64,000 nucleotides of DNA from Devriesea agamarum (GCF_900070355.1 NZ_LN849456.1:1054001-1118000), one strand, 5' to 3'. Shown: positions 9,864 to 19,363, counted from the first letter of the stretch. The notes: generated by a model from the letters alone, not told the origin. Numbers and translations are program-made.

Positions 9864-10234
9864 GCGCCGATGAACTCCGTGTACTGGTCGGCGTTCATGA
9901 GGTCCTCTGGAATGTCTGTGTAGGACGCCTTAATCAGCCATCCTTCGTCGAACGGATCGGAGTTGACGAGCTCGGGCGATGACACGACCGCATCGTTGAC
10001 CTCGATCACTGATCCGCTGATCGGCGCATACAGGTCCGAGACGCTCTTGGTGGACTCGATCTCGCCCATGGTCTCGCCTGCGGCGATGTCTGAGCCCGCC
10101 TCAGGCAGGTCGAGATACACCACATCGCCGAGCTGTTTAGCGGCGTAATCCGTCACGCCAATGGTCGCCGTTTTGGCGTCCTCGTCGAAGCGAACCCACT
10201 CGTGTTCGCTGGTGTAGGAGAGGTTGGTATCCAT
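9860..10234 (-). CDS. gcvH: Glycine cleavage system H protein
   Basis: GcvH is the lipoyl carrier that shuttles the aminomethyl group between P and T proteins. With the ATG at 10234 the product has 124 residues, the normal length, and begins [16 protein letters not shown]. An AAGG ribosome site precedes this start; a longer in-frame reading to 10357 adds 41 residues without family similarity. The lipoylated Lys is K63 in [12 protein letters not shown]. The gene overlaps gcvP by 4 nt. Confidence 0.97.
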   Translation of the reverse strand: MDTNLSYTSEHEWVRFDEDAKTATIGVTDYAAKQLGDVVYLDLPEAGSDIAAGETMGEIESTKSVSDLYAPISGSVIEVNDAVVSSPELVNSDPFDEGWLIKASYTDIPEDLMNADQYTEFIGA

Positions 10235-10416
10235 GATGTGCCCTTCGTGTCCGGTGCAGGTTACTTCGCGTGTCGTAAGAGATGTGTTTGGTGTCGCGGG
10301 CGCCGGGGTGTCCTCAGGGCTCCGGGGCCAGCGGGATGGATCTGTGCGAACGGGCACCTCACAGATGCTCCGTGCACGAGTCCTGTGTGCGCGGGGCGTT
10401 CGCTCAGATGGGTGGT
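10235..10416. other. 182-bp gcvT-gcvH spacer with a hairpin
   Basis: The spacer between gcvT and gcvH is long for one operon. It holds a 7-bp inverted repeat (ATCTGTG at 10340-10346 and CACAGAT at 10360-10366) that could process or attenuate the transcript. I see no glycine riboswitch core in it. Confidence 0.3.
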
Positions 10417-11535
10417 TCAGGCGCGCTTATAGAACGGCAGAGCGACGATACGAGCGGGCAACGCTTTGCCTCGGACGTCGATCTGTACCTCGGTGTCGGG
10501 CTCACGGTATGCCGGATCGATAAACGCCATGGCGATCGGATAGCCCAGGGTTGGCGATAGCACGCCGGAGGTGATCTCGCCAATGCGCTGGCCGTCAGCA
10601 TTCAGCACGGGGTAGCCTGCGCGACCTGCGCGACGCCCTTCCGCTGTCATCCCCACGAGAACCGGGCGGCTGGATGCGTCGGTGTTCTCCACTGCGGAGC
10701 GGCCCACGAAATCGCCTTTAGAGGTCAGCGCGACAACCGGTCCCAAGCCGGCTTGGACGGGTAGCGTGGAGCGGCTGAGTTCATGTCCGTACAGCGGCAT
10801 GCCCGCTTCCAGACGCAAGGTGTCGCGGCAAGCTAAACCGCAGGGGACAAGGTCCTCGCCACCGGCTTTAGTCAGTAGCTCCCACAGCGCTTCGGCGCGG
10901 TCGGCAGGAACGTACAGCTCGAATCCGTCTTCACCGGTGTAGCCGGTACGGGCGACCAGGAGCGGGGCGTCGTGGAAAGATCCGATCAGGCAGCGGTAGT
11001 ACTTCAGCTGAGCGATATCTTGCGGTGCGATCTGAGAGTGGGCGGCGGCGAGTGCTCGCGTCACCACATCGGCGCTGGTGGGGCCCTGAACAGCGATCAG
11101 AGCGGTGTCGTCAGATTCGTCGGTGACCGTGCAGTCGAAACGTTCGGCTCGCTCGGTGAGTTCACGAAAATCGACATCCTTGTTCGCGGCGTTGGCGACC
11201 ACCAGGTAGTCAGTTTCATCCACGCGATAGACGATGAGGTCGTCGATGACCCCGCCCTCAGGTGCCAGCAGGAGCGAATATTTGGCGCGTCCGATACTGA
11301 TCGCTGAGATCCGTGACGCCAGGGCATAGTCCAACGCCTCTGCCGCGTCCGGACCGCTGATGCGGATCTCTCCCATATGGCTGAGGTCGAACAATCCGCT
11401 GCGCGTGCGCACCGCAGCGTGTTCTTCGAGATCGGAGGTGTACCTCACCGGCATTTGCCAACCGGCAAAGTCCGTAAACACCGCTCCGAGCCGTTCGTGG
11501 GTTGACACGAGCGGACTGCGTCGATTGTCGTGCAT
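10417..11535 (-). CDS. gcvT: Aminomethyltransferase, glycine cleavage T protein
   Basis: GcvT releases ammonia from aminomethyl-lipoyl-GcvH and transfers the methylene group to tetrahydrofolate. The product shows the family N-terminus LVSTHERLGAVFTDFAGWQMPVRY, the motif GLFDLSHMGEIRISGPDA, GYTGEDGFELYVP and a C-terminal GEITSGVLSPTLG. I choose the ATG at 11535 (372 residues, beginning MHDNRRS) because GAGGAG lies about 11 nt upstream; a GTG at 11595 in the same frame lacks a ribosome site. It is the first gene of the gcv operon. Confidence 0.96.
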   Translation of the reverse strand: MHDNRRSPLVSTHERLGAVFTDFAGWQMPVRYTSDLEEHAAVRTRSGLFDLSHMGEIRISGPDAAEALDYALASRISAISIGRAKYSLLLAPEGGVIDDLIVYRVDETDYLVVANAANKDVDFRELTERAERFDCTVTDESDDTALIAVQGPTSADVVTRALAAAHSQIAPQDIAQLKYYRCLIGSFHDAPLLVARTGYTGEDGFELYVPADRAEALWELLTKAGGEDLVPCGLACRDTLRLEAGMPLYGHELSRSTLPVQAGLGPVVALTSKGDFVGRSAVENTDASSRPVLVGMTAEGRRAGRAGYPVLNADGQRIGEITSGVLSPTLGYPIAMAFIDPAYREPDTEVQIDVRGKALPARIVALPFYKRA

Positions 11536-11790
11536 CGTCGTCGATTCTCCTCGCTGCCGGATCGCGGCGGTCGGGGTGAGCGTAGCCAAGGCCACTCTAC
11601 CGCCGTCGAGGACCCATCGCGGCTGGTTCGTATTTCGGATCGGCGCCCGTCGTTTAAGGGCACTGCACGCAAGCCTGTCATCTCAGCTGAGGTCCGGGGA
11701 GTACCCAAAATCCGCCCTGCAACATTCCAGTTATCCCGATTCGGGCAACATCCCGATGACCTCGGGACCGAAAGCGCTAAGCTACCGACC
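11536..11790. other. Divergent promoter region between gcvT and a GNAT gene
   Basis: This 255-bp region must hold the gcv promoter (leftward) and the GNAT promoter (rightward). The rightward -10 TAAGCT at 11778-11783 lies 7 nt before the GTG at 11791. A leftward -35-like TTGCAG is visible near 11720. I looked for the tandem glycine riboswitch common upstream of gcvT and did not recognise one. Confidence 0.4.
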
Positions 11791-12324
11791 GTGACACGAG
11801 AGGGAACGACGACGTGGCCCGTAGAGATCAGAACGGAGCGCCTGCTCGTCAGAGCTCCTGACGATCGCGACCGCCACGATGTCATCCGGCTATTGACCGA
11901 CCCACAGACCCGCACCTACCTGGGCGGCTCCATCGACTACGCCTCCCGGCAAGCGCTTGAACTCTCACCTTTGGGGCTGACGTGGGGAAACTGGGTGATC
12001 TGCTCGGGCGAGGACGACACCATGATTGGCTCGATCATCTTAGGGTACGACCGTGGCGAGCTGGAATTGTCCTATGCTCTGCTACCCGAATACGTTGGCC
12101 TCGGCTATGCGGCAGAGGCGTGCCAGGCAGTTTTGCGTTGGGCGCGAGACAACCTCGAAGACGATCAGGTCATCGCCGTGACGCAGTCTCGTAACAAGCG
12201 CAGTATTCAGCTGCTGAAGCGACTCGGTTTCACCGTGCGCAAGGGCTTAGAAGAGTTTGGGGAGCAGCAACTGTTAATGGAACTGCCGTTCACCGCGTTG
12301 GTGACAGATCCCGAGGCCGCGTAG
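11791..12324 (+). CDS. GNAT-family N-acetyltransferase (RimJ/RimL-like)
   Basis: The 177-residue product opens with IRTERLLVRAPDDRDRHDVIRLL, typical of RimJ/RimL-like acetyltransferases. It has the acetyl-CoA motif in YVGLGYAAEACQAVLRWA near residues 93-110 and the C-terminal NKRSIQLLKRLGF segment. It should transfer an acetyl group from acetyl-CoA to an amine or N-terminus; the substrate cannot be told. The GTG start is 7 nt after a TAAGCT -10 hexamer, so translation is probably leaderless. It is a single gene divergent from gcvT. Confidence 0.9.
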   Translation: MTREGTTTWPVEIRTERLLVRAPDDRDRHDVIRLLTDPQTRTYLGGSIDYASRQALELSPLGLTWGNWVICSGEDDTMIGSIILGYDRGELELSYALLPEYVGLGYAAEACQAVLRWARDNLEDDQVIAVTQSRNKRSIQLLKRLGFTVRKGLEEFGEQQLLMELPFTALVTDPEAA

Positions 12325-12326
12325 CG

Positions 12327-12355
12327 CCGCCAGCGACGTACACCACCGCTGGCGG
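12327..12355. terminator. Bidirectional hairpin between convergent genes
   Basis: CCGCCAGCG and CGCTGGCGG form a perfect 9-bp stem with an 11-nt loop just past the GNAT stop. The downstream gene ends convergently at 12406, so this hairpin can serve both directions. Confidence 0.6.
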
Positions 12356-12405
12356 GCTGAGCACGTCCTGACCCACGATGCTTGCGCTCATGAGGCCTCG
12401 GGCTT

Positions 12406-13086
12406 CTAGCTCTCGAGCTCCTGGCGGGAGACCCGCGAGCCCTGCCGTCCACCGGACATGCCTGTTTTATCGCGCTCCCCTGTTTCCCCTGCTGCGCTGA
12501 GTGCGAGAACGCTGTCGTGCAGGGCCGCAATCTGCTGACGCAACTGGGCAGTGGCACGATCGAGGTCCGCGCGCGAGACACTTTGTTCTTCCGGACGCAG
12601 ATCCACCGTGATGCTGCCGCCTGGCTCGATCTGGGCCAGCTCCACCTCTTGAACGGTATCGGCACCTTGCCGTCGAAGGGCAGTGCTCAGTTCACCACGG
12701 GTGAGCCCTAACCGCGCCAGCGCACGATCATCGACAGCACCATCGCGGATCACTGTGCTCGAGGGGCCTTCGATAATGTGACGCAGAGGACGCCACCTGC
12801 GCGCTGAACGCTCCACGAGCGAGTTAAACAGCACCAGCACCACCGCGCCGACAATGCCGCCGAGCAGAGAATTATCTGGACCGATGATCGCATTTTGCAC
12901 AACGTTGGATAGTAGGAGCACCACTACCAGGTCCATGCTGTTCATTTGCGCGAGCAACCGTTTGCCCGCTACGCGCACAATGATTAACACCCCGAGGTAG
13001 ACGAGCACCGTGCGCAGCACTTTGTCAACGAACCCCACCCCGGGCACAAATAGGTCGGTCATCAGCGCAGTTATCCAGTGGTCCAT
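12406..13086 (-). CDS. DUF421 (YetF-family) membrane protein
   Basis: The 226-residue product has about three N-terminal transmembrane helices, including the DUF421 signature VRVAGKRLLAQMNSMDLVVVLLLSNVVQNAI near residues 38-68. A cytoplasmic YetF-like domain follows, with RDGAVDDRALARLGLTRGEL. The function of the family is poorly defined. I choose the ATG at 13086 because GGAGAGG lies just upstream; the in-frame ATG at 13116 has none. The last 50 residues form a charged predicted helix. Confidence 0.88.
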   Translation of the reverse strand: MDHWITALMTDLFVPGVGFVDKVLRTVLVYLGVLIIVRVAGKRLLAQMNSMDLVVVLLLSNVVQNAIIGPDNSLLGGIVGAVVLVLFNSLVERSARRWRPLRHIIEGPSSTVIRDGAVDDRALARLGLTRGELSTALRRQGADTVQEVELAQIEPGGSITVDLRPEEQSVSRADLDRATAQLRQQIAALHDSVLALSAAGETGERDKTGMSGGRQGSRVSRQELES

Positions 13087-13193
13087 AGTCCTCTCCCGCA
13101 TTTGTCGCTGGCCCATGGTAGGACTAAGGATGTGACAACCGATCCGTTCTTTCCGTACGCCGTTAGCGCAGTGCGGTGCCGTAGGAGGCTTCG

Positions 13194-14057
13194 ATGACCA
13201 CCAAATCGCTCTCCATTCCGACTCTGACGCTGCCTGATTCTGCTCCCGGACAGGGCTCGCGCGAGATCCCGCTGATCGGTTTCGGCACCAGCAGTCTGAA
13301 AGGCACGGCGGCTGTCGACGCTGTGGCTTGCGCGCTTCGTTCGGGTTACCGACTCATTGATACGGCCTCACAGTATGGGAATGAGGCCTCAGTGGGTGAA
13401 GGTATCCGCCGCTCCGGCATCAAACGCGAAGATGTCATCGTGACCACCAAAGTTGCCGGTGGCGACCAAGGCCAGGAGGCTACGCCCACAGCTGTCCGCG
13501 AGTCGCTGCGCAGGCTTGGCCTCGACTACATCGACATCTTGCTCATCCATTGGCCTAACCCGTCGCGTGGCCTGGCAGCGCAGACGTGGCAGGCAATGCT
13601 CAAGCTGGTGGACGAGGGCCTGGTACGTATCCCTGGGGTCTCGAACTTTCGCCCGGACCAGCTCACTGAATTGCATCGGGCAAGTGGGGTGTGGCCGGCC
13701 ATGAATCAGATCCAGTTGTCTCCGGCTTTGCAGCGACATGATGCGGTGGCATTCCATGCTGAGCACGGCATCGTCACGGAGGCCTGGGGGCCGCTCGGTG
13801 GGCGTGAGGGCCTGTCCTCACAGTTTGTGATGAAGCGGCTCGCGGCCAAATATGATGCGAGCACCGCGCAGATCGCATTGCGGTGGGCAATTGATCGCAA
13901 CATCGTGGTGATCCCCAAGTCGACCAACCCCGAACGGCAGCTGGCCAATGCGTCACTGGATCATGTGCGGTTTGACCAGTCCGATCTCGACCTCATCGCA
14001 ACGCTCGACTTGGGTGAAGAGGCAGCCTGGGATTCGCGCGAGCACGAAGAGTGGTGA
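13194..14057 (+). CDS. Aldo/keto reductase
   Basis: This is a soluble NADPH-dependent aldo/keto reductase, 287 residues, close to the 2,5-diketo-D-gluconate reductase group by sequence style. The catalytic tetrad is visible: Asp and Tyr in LIDTASQYGNE, Lys in VIVTTKVAGG and His in ILLIHWPNP. The coenzyme-binding IPKSTNPERQLAN segment is near residue 243. A GTAGGAGG ribosome site precedes the ATG. The physiological carbonyl substrate is unknown. It converges on the sirtuin gene with a 10-bp gap. Confidence 0.95.
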   Translation: MTTKSLSIPTLTLPDSAPGQGSREIPLIGFGTSSLKGTAAVDAVACALRSGYRLIDTASQYGNEASVGEGIRRSGIKREDVIVTTKVAGGDQGQEATPTAVRESLRRLGLDYIDILLIHWPNPSRGLAAQTWQAMLKLVDEGLVRIPGVSNFRPDQLTELHRASGVWPAMNQIQLSPALQRHDAVAFHAEHGIVTEAWGPLGGREGLSSQFVMKRLAAKYDASTAQIALRWAIDRNIVVIPKSTNPERQLANASLDHVRFDQSDLDLIATLDLGEEAAWDSREHEEW

Positions 14058-14067
14058 GCAGTGCCAT

Positions 14068-14901
14068 CTAGTCGAACGGGTCAAGGAAGGGATTGCGCGA
14101 GCGGCGCCGGGTGATTCCCACCCATGACGGAAGCACCTGTTGTGCATCGTGTCTGATCACGTGGTCAAAGATCGCTTCGGCACCGGAATCTGCGGCCGGG
14201 TCTATGCATACGGTTTCCGCGCCGTTATCGCGTGCGAGTGGCGCAAGCAAGCTCGCCGGGGCCACCGTTCCGGACGTTCCTACCGATACGAACAGGTCGC
14301 AGGTACGGGCCCGGCGCATCGCGGTCAGCATGGCCTCTTCGGGGAGCATTTCCCCGAAGAGCACCACATCGGGTCTGGTGGGAGCCGAGCACAGCGGACA
14401 TAGGTTCGGTACGCCGAAGTCTTGAGCGGTGGACCCGTCGCCGGGTCCTTCCCCTGCTACTTCCATCGACCAGCCACACCGGGGGTTGAGGCATACCGCA
14501 CGGGCCGCGGTGCCGTGCAGCTCGATCACTTCGTCGCTGCCTGCGTCCTGATGCAAGTTCTCCACGTTCTGGGTGATCACCGGCGCACCCATCGCCGCAA
14601 TCGCCCGATGCCCGGCGGTAGGGCCCGCCGCATGGGCACGCCGCCTCATCCCGGCCCACACGTGCCACAGCTGCGGAAGACTACCCGGCAGGCGTTCGGC
14701 ATACATCGCTGCTTCTAGTTCCGGGGCTAACGCCCATAGACCATCTGGCCCGCGGAAAGTGCTCAGGCCCGCGGCAACGCTGAGCCCCGCACCGGTCAGG
14801 AACACAATGCGGGAATGATGTTCGGTGGGCCGGAAGTATGTCCTTGGTAAGGAGGTCTCCCCCTCCTGCCGTTCCACCGGCCGATCACTCGAAGGACTCA
14901 C
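14068..14901 (-). CDS. Sir2-family NAD-dependent protein deacylase
   Basis: This sirtuin removes acetyl or other acyl groups from lysines using NAD. The 277-residue product has GAGLSVAAGLSTFRGPDGLW (NAD binding) near residues 37-56, TQNVENLHQDAG, the catalytic His in VIELHGTA and four zinc Cys arranged C-x4-C (CLNPRC) and C-x2-C (CPLC). The core is a class III-like sirtuin. The start is a GTG placed 6 nt after a TACAGT -10 hexamer, suggesting a leaderless message. Confidence 0.95.
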   Translation of the reverse strand: MSPSSDRPVERQEGETSLPRTYFRPTEHHSRIVFLTGAGLSVAAGLSTFRGPDGLWALAPELEAAMYAERLPGSLPQLWHVWAGMRRRAHAAGPTAGHRAIAAMGAPVITQNVENLHQDAGSDEVIELHGTAARAVCLNPRCGWSMEVAGEGPGDGSTAQDFGVPNLCPLCSAPTRPDVVLFGEMLPEEAMLTAMRRARTCDLFVSVGTSGTVAPASLLAPLARDNGAETVCIDPAADSGAEAIFDHVIRHDAQQVLPSWVGITRRRSRNPFLDPFD

Positions 14902-15045
14902 TCCGACACTGTAACGCCAGCGTGGTATGTCTCGTCCACCTCGGATATCTCGCGAGTGAACAGAACTCTCGCACAGAGTCAGAACCGTGCCAGACCAGAC
15001 ATCTCCTATCTAGCCAATGCAGAGTTCTGCTGGCTTGCCATCCAG

Positions 15046-15660
15046 TTAAATCCAGATCGCCGGGTCCACATGCTCGTCATGTCGGGCGGAACTGTCCCGT
15101 ATTTGAGCTGGTACTCCCACCGCTGTGGCACCGGCTGGAACATCTTTCACGACCACGGCGTTCGCCCCGATTTGAGAGCCCGCCCCCAGGGTGACCGGTC
15201 CGAGCACTCGCGCACCGGCCCCGATCACAGCGCCATCTTGCACGGTGGGATGACGTTTGGTTTTAGCCAAGCTCCGTCCGCCCAGAGTGACGCCGTGGTA
15301 CATCATGACGTCATCACCCACCTCTGCCGTCTCTCCGATCACCACCCCCATGCCGTGGTCGATGAAGAACCGCCGACCGATTTGGGCGCCGGGGTGAATC
15401 TCGATTCCTGTGACTGATCGCGAGAACTGTGACAGGCAGCGGGCCACGAATTTGCCGCGCGGACGCTGCCACAGGGCGTAGCTCAGCCGGTGGATCCAAA
15501 TTGCGTGCAGACCCGGGTAGGTGAGGGCAATTTCGTATGCAGACCGAGCTGCGGGGTCGTGCCGCCGAGCATTGTTGATGTCTTCTTGGCATCGGGCAAG
15601 GACGCTAAGCGCACCGTGGCCTAGCGCCGACAGCGGAGTTCGAGATCGCAGCATGCCCAC
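15046..15660 (-). CDS. cysE: Serine O-acetyltransferase
   Basis: CysE acetylates serine to O-acetylserine, the substrate of CysK. The 204-residue product has the N-terminal helical region and a left-handed beta-helix of hexapeptide repeats: [31 protein letters not shown] and [21 protein letters not shown]. The catalytic His lies in FIDHGMG. It starts 4 bp after the cysK stop; a GTG at 15660 or an ATG at 15654 (after GGTGGG) could be the start. The pair forms a two-gene cysteine operon. Confidence 0.96.
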   Translation of the reverse strand: MGMLRSRTPLSALGHGALSVLARCQEDINNARRHDPAARSAYEIALTYPGLHAIWIHRLSYALWQRPRGKFVARCLSQFSRSVTGIEIHPGAQIGRRFFIDHGMGVVIGETAEVGDDVMMYHGVTLGGRSLAKTKRHPTVQDGAVIGAGARVLGPVTLGAGSQIGANAVVVKDVPAGATAVGVPAQIRDSSARHDEHVDPAIWI

Positions 15661-15664
15661 CGGA

Positions 15665-16594
15665 TTAGTCCAAATACTCGGCGTATAGCGGGGTCGAGAG
15701 ATACCGTTCGCCGTACGACGGAACGATGACGACGATGAGTTTGCCTTTCATCTCGTCGCGTCGGCCAACCTCGATCGCTGCAGCAATGGCGGCGCCGGAG
15801 GAAATACCGACTAGCAGCCCTTCGGTCCGAGCAATGCTACGAGCCGTCTGCATGGCGGTCTCACCGTCGATGTCGATGACCTCGTCATACACGGTGGTGT
15901 CGAGCACCGAGGGCACGAAGTTCGCACCGATTCCTTGAATTTTGTGCGGCCCGGGTGCGCCGCCATTCAAGATGGCCGATTCCTGCGGCTCGACGGCGAT
16001 CACTTTCACGTCGTCCTTGCGTTCCTTGAGCACCTGGCCGACTCCGGTGATGGTTCCACCTGTTCCGATGCCTGCAACCAGAGCGTCCACGTCACCGTCG
16101 GTATCGGACCAGATTTCTTCGGCGGTGGTTCGACGGTGAATATCTCGGTTCGCCGGATTATCGAACTGCTTGACCTGCACGGCGCCGGTTTCTTCGGCAA
16201 TCTGCTCAGCCTTGGCGACCGCACCTTTCATACCCTCGGCCGCCGGGGTGAGCACCAGCTCGGCTCCAAAGGCGCGTAGCAGGGCGCGGCGCTCTTTGGA
16301 CATCGATTCGGGCATGGTCAGGATGACCCGATAGCCACGGGAGGTTCCGATCATTGCGAGCGCGATCCCAGTGTTTCCACTGGTGGCTTCGACGATAGTG
16401 CCTCCAGCCTGGAGGGCGCCGGATTGTTCGGCGGCGTCGATCATGGCCACGCCGATCCGGTCTTTCACCGAGTTGCCGGGGTTGTAGAACTCAAGTTTCA
16501 CGACGATGGTGGCGCCGACGTCCTCGGGCAGGCGGTTGAGCCTGACGAGCGGGGTCCGACCAACCAGTTCGGAGACGTTGTTATAAATCGGCAT
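15665..16594 (-). CDS. cysK: Cysteine synthase A (O-acetylserine sulfhydrylase)
   Basis: CysK makes cysteine from O-acetylserine and sulfide with PLP. The 309-residue product has the PLP lysine in [12 protein letters not shown] near residue 43, the substrate loop [13 protein letters not shown] near 70 and the glycine-rich phosphate loop [12 protein letters not shown] near 176. An AAGGA site lies 10 nt before the ATG. It is transcribed leftward with cysE, and feeds cysteine that the mycothiol pathway (mshA-mshB in this window) also consumes. Confidence 0.98.
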   Translation of the reverse strand: MPIYNNVSELVGRTPLVRLNRLPEDVGATIVVKLEFYNPGNSVKDRIGVAMIDAAEQSGALQAGGTIVEATSGNTGIALAMIGTSRGYRVILTMPESMSKERRALLRAFGAELVLTPAAEGMKGAVAKAEQIAEETGAVQVKQFDNPANRDIHRRTTAEEIWSDTDGDVDALVAGIGTGGTITGVGQVLKERKDDVKVIAVEPQESAILNGGAPGPHKIQGIGANFVPSVLDTTVYDEVIDIDGETAMQTARSIARTEGLLVGISSGAAIAAAIEVGRRDEMKGKLIVVIVPSYGERYLSTPLYAEYLD

Positions 16595-16700
16595 GGGTGG
16601 GTGTTCCTTCCGCAGGATGGCCGCGTCACGGGCAAGACGCCAGGCTAGGGCAGCTGCTCCAGCCTGGGAGCCAGATCCACGCTTTCATCTTTGGTGTGTC

Positions 16701-16717
16701 CTAAGTATTTCTTAGCA
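16701..16717 (-). promoter_or_regulatory. Candidate cysK promoter with inverted repeat
   Basis: CTAAG-TATTT-CTTAG at 16701-16715 is a perfect 5-bp inverted repeat about 110 bp before cysK. It overlaps a minus-strand -10-like TATGCT at 16712-16717. The combination suggests a regulated cysK promoter, but no regulator can be named and the -35 is weak. Confidence 0.3.
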
Positions 16718-16792
16718 TAGGGAGATCGGCGCGCTCCCGCCAGTCCGAGCCATCTGAGTTCATTCACAGCTCAAAAGAGGTGCCCACACAGA

Positions 16793-16830
16793 GATCGCCC
16801 CCTGACCAGATCACAGGTCAGGGGGCGATC
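16793..16830 (-). terminator. Terminator hairpin after trpS
   Basis: GATCGCCCCCTGACC and its exact complement form a 15-bp GC-rich stem with an 8-nt loop, 20 bp past the trpS stop. No U-tract follows, matching the other terminators in this window. Confidence 0.75.
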
Positions 16831-16850
16831 CTCGGCTCGCACGTGTGGAA

Positions 16851-17927
16851 TCAGTAGACCATCCCCATCACCTCACGCACGCGCGCCAACGTCTTGTCCG
16901 CCTGCTCATTGGCCCGGGCGTTACCGCGGCGAAGCACCTCGAACAGATAATCCGGGTTCTTTTCCAGCTCCGCGCGACGAGCCCGTATCGGCGCCAGGTG
17001 CTCATTAAGCGCCTCAGCACACAGCATCTTCAAGGTACCCGCGCCCTTATCACCGATCTCGTCGGCAATCTCGGTCGGCGTGCAATCACTGCACAAACTG
17101 GCGATCATCAACAGATTCGCGACCTCCGGACGATTCTCCGGATCGTAGGTAATTACACGATCAGAATCGGTCTTCGCCTTCTTAATGAGCTTCAACGTGT
17201 CATCGGCGCTGGCTTTGAGCATGATGGTGTTCCCGCGGGATTTGCTCATTTTCTTCGAGCCATCCAACCCCAAAATCAACGGCGCATGAGATAGGAGCGC
17301 ATCCGGCAAGGGGAATACTTTCTCCCCACCGGCGTACCGCTCGTTAAAGCGACGCGCGATCAGACGGGTCTGCTCAATGTGCGGCAGCTGATCCTTACCC
17401 ACCGGAACCAGGTTGCCACCGCAAAACAAAATGTCGGCAGCCTGGTGTACCGGATACGTCAGCAGCAATCCACCGAGGGCAGACTTGCCTGCATCCTGAA
17501 ACTCCGCCTTAACCGTGGGGTTGCGCTCTAGCTCCGGCACGGTGACAAGCGAGAGGAACGGCAGCATCAGCTGGTTCAGCGCAGGCACCGCAGAGTGGGC
17601 AAATATGGTGGTGCGCTCAGGGTCGATACCAATCGCGAGGTAGTCGGTCAGGACATCGCACACCCGACCCCGGATATCGCCCACCACGTCTCTGTCGGTG
17701 ATGACCTGGTAGTCAGCGATTAAAACCCAGGTATCGATACCGCGTTCCTGCATGAGCACCCGGTTTCGCAGGGTGCCAAAGTAATGCCCAATATGCAGGG
17801 AACCGGTCGGACGATCGCCGGTGAGCATCCGGAAACCACTCGGATCCTCAGCAATCTGGCGTTCGATGTCGGCGCTGCGACGAAGGGCGGTGTCGTAGCT
17901 GGCGCGGGAAATCTCGGCATCGTTCAT
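16851..17927 (-). CDS. trpS: Tryptophan--tRNA ligase
   Basis: This class I synthetase charges tRNA-Trp. The 358-residue product has the HIGH-like motif GSLHIGHYFG near residue 41 and the KMSKS loop LDGSKKMSKSRGN near 215, plus the family signature GDRPTG just before HIGH. Length is normal. The ATG at 17927 lies 6 nt after a TACCAT -10 hexamer with no ribosome site, so translation is probably leaderless. It is a single gene ended by a strong hairpin. Confidence 0.97.
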   Translation of the reverse strand: MNDAEISRASYDTALRRSADIERQIAEDPSGFRMLTGDRPTGSLHIGHYFGTLRNRVLMQERGIDTWVLIADYQVITDRDVVGDIRGRVCDVLTDYLAIGIDPERTTIFAHSAVPALNQLMLPFLSLVTVPELERNPTVKAEFQDAGKSALGGLLLTYPVHQAADILFCGGNLVPVGKDQLPHIEQTRLIARRFNERYAGGEKVFPLPDALLSHAPLILGLDGSKKMSKSRGNTIMLKASADDTLKLIKKAKTDSDRVITYDPENRPEVANLLMIASLCSDCTPTEIADEIGDKGAGTLKMLCAEALNEHLAPIRARRAELEKNPDYLFEVLRRGNARANEQADKTLARVREVMGMVY

Positions 17928-17957
17928 CTGGTCATGGTATCGCCCTTACACCGGCAC

Positions 17958-18977
17958 TTATGACTCGTGCACAGGGTGCTTCGGCGCCGCCCCGGTGGAA
18001 CCGCGTACCACCAGTTCGGGCTGCATCACAATTTCCGATCGGACCGGGCGCCGCGAACCTTGTTTTTGCTGGACCACGGCATCAACCGCTGCCCGGGCAA
18101 GGGCCGCGAGCGGTTGTCGAACGCTGGTGAGCGTCGGATAGCTGAATCGGGACGACGGAATATCGTCATACCCCACCACCGACACATCTCCCGGCACGGT
18201 TAACCCCCGTGAGCACACTCCCTCCACTGCGCCGCGCGCCATCACATCCGATCCGCATACCATGGCTGTGCACCCGTGAGACAGCAATTCAATAGCGGCT
18301 TGAAATCCTCCCGCGTGAGAGAAGTCGGTGTATGCAATTTTTCGGGCGGAGGAGGAATTCTGATCGATGAGGTCCTGGAAGGCCCGGGTTTTCTGGCGCA
18401 CCGGGTAGGTGTGGACGTCCCCCACCGCCAAGCCGATGGTTCTATGCCCTAACGCTTCGAGGTGATCGACTGCCATCCGGGTGGCCAGTGCATCATCCGT
18501 AGAGATGAAAGTCCCTGAAACTTTCTCACACACGCCGTTGATAAATGCGAACTTCATACCTTGCGCTGTCAGCTCGCGATAGTGCCCGACGTCTGAGGTG
18601 GCGTTGGCGTGGTGTCCGGAGATCATGACCACCCCGCGCACACCGGCACCGTATAAACGCTCTAGCGCGATCCGCTCTCTGTCTGCCGAGCGAGACCGAG
18701 TGCCGACCAGAGAACCGATGCCCCGCGAAAAGAGTTCCGCTTCAATTTTTTCGACGAACTGTGGGAAAACGGGGTTCTCCAGGTCTGGGACGACGATCCC
18801 AACGGCCGGTTCCACGGGTCGGAGCGCAGGACCGAGGTCACGTCCGAGCCGGGCCGCAATATCCAGCACTCGAGCGCGAGTGTCGTCTTCCACCCCGGGT
18901 TTTCCATTGAGAACGCGGGACACGGTGGCTTCGCTGACCTGCGCCTGACGGGCGATATCGATGAGTCGCGCCTTCAT
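17958..18977 (-). CDS. LacI-family transcriptional repressor (probable maltose regulator)
   Basis: The 339-residue product has an N-terminal LacI helix-turn-helix (LIDIARQAQVSEATVSRVLNG, residues 4-24), a hinge helix region and a periplasmic-binding-type sugar domain (VGIVVPDLENPVFPQF onward). I choose the ATG at 18977 because GAGGAGG lies 6 nt upstream; a longer reading to 19019 adds 14 residues without purpose. It is divergent from an oligosaccharide importer and alpha-glucosidase, so it most likely represses them until a maltose-type inducer binds. Confidence 0.93.
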   Translation of the reverse strand: MKARLIDIARQAQVSEATVSRVLNGKPGVEDDTRARVLDIAARLGRDLGPALRPVEPAVGIVVPDLENPVFPQFVEKIEAELFSRGIGSLVGTRSRSADRERIALERLYGAGVRGVVMISGHHANATSDVGHYRELTAQGMKFAFINGVCEKVSGTFISTDDALATRMAVDHLEALGHRTIGLAVGDVHTYPVRQKTRAFQDLIDQNSSSARKIAYTDFSHAGGFQAAIELLSHGCTAMVCGSDVMARGAVEGVCSRGLTVPGDVSVVGYDDIPSSRFSYPTLTSVRQPLAALARAAVDAVVQQKQGSRRPVRSEIVMQPELVVRGSTGAAPKHPVHES

Positions 18978-19033
18978 CTGTCCTCCTCGTGTCGCAGTTT
19001 GTTGAATCGGTGCATCCACCCTGAGGTTTCACC

Positions 19034-19319
19034 GTGCTCTGCCGGGACCAAGACCCGTGCCAACGGCCATGACAGCGGCAGTCACAGCGCCAGCGACCGC
19101 GGCAACCCGTGCAGACCGTGCGGTTGCACCGGTGCATCATCGCTCGCCGGTAAACCCGCGAGTAATCACAACCGCTTAGCCTGCCACACCCCTCCCGCGC
19201 GCCTTCAAGTTTGTCCGCGGTCGGTCGGGGCAATTTCTCACCTAGTGCGAACGCATGAAATTTTTTCATATTCTTGCACGAGGGACTGTTTAGGCCCTAC
19301 TGTGTGCTCTACCGGGACC
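19034..19319. promoter_or_regulatory. Divergent control region of the maltose-type regulon with candidate operators
   Basis: The 386-bp region between the LacI gene and the binding-protein gene holds three notable signals. TGCACCGGTGCA at 19125-19136 is a perfect palindrome with the central CG typical of LacI-family operators. ATGAAA-TTT-TTTCAT at 19255-19269 is a perfect AT-rich inverted repeat. A 16-bp element GTGCTCTRCCGGGACC occurs at 19034-19049 and again at 19304-19319 in the same orientation. A plausible rightward promoter is TTGCAC (19274-19279), 18 nt, TACTGT. Assignments are by eye only. Confidence 0.45.
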
Positions 19320-19363
19320 CCATGCGCTGCGTCCAGGCAGCCAACCTGTCAAAGGAGAATCAG

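Noticed and set aside
11536-11790. Glycine riboswitch before gcvT
   Set aside because: It is common at this position, but I found no tandem aptamer core; a covariance search would settle it.
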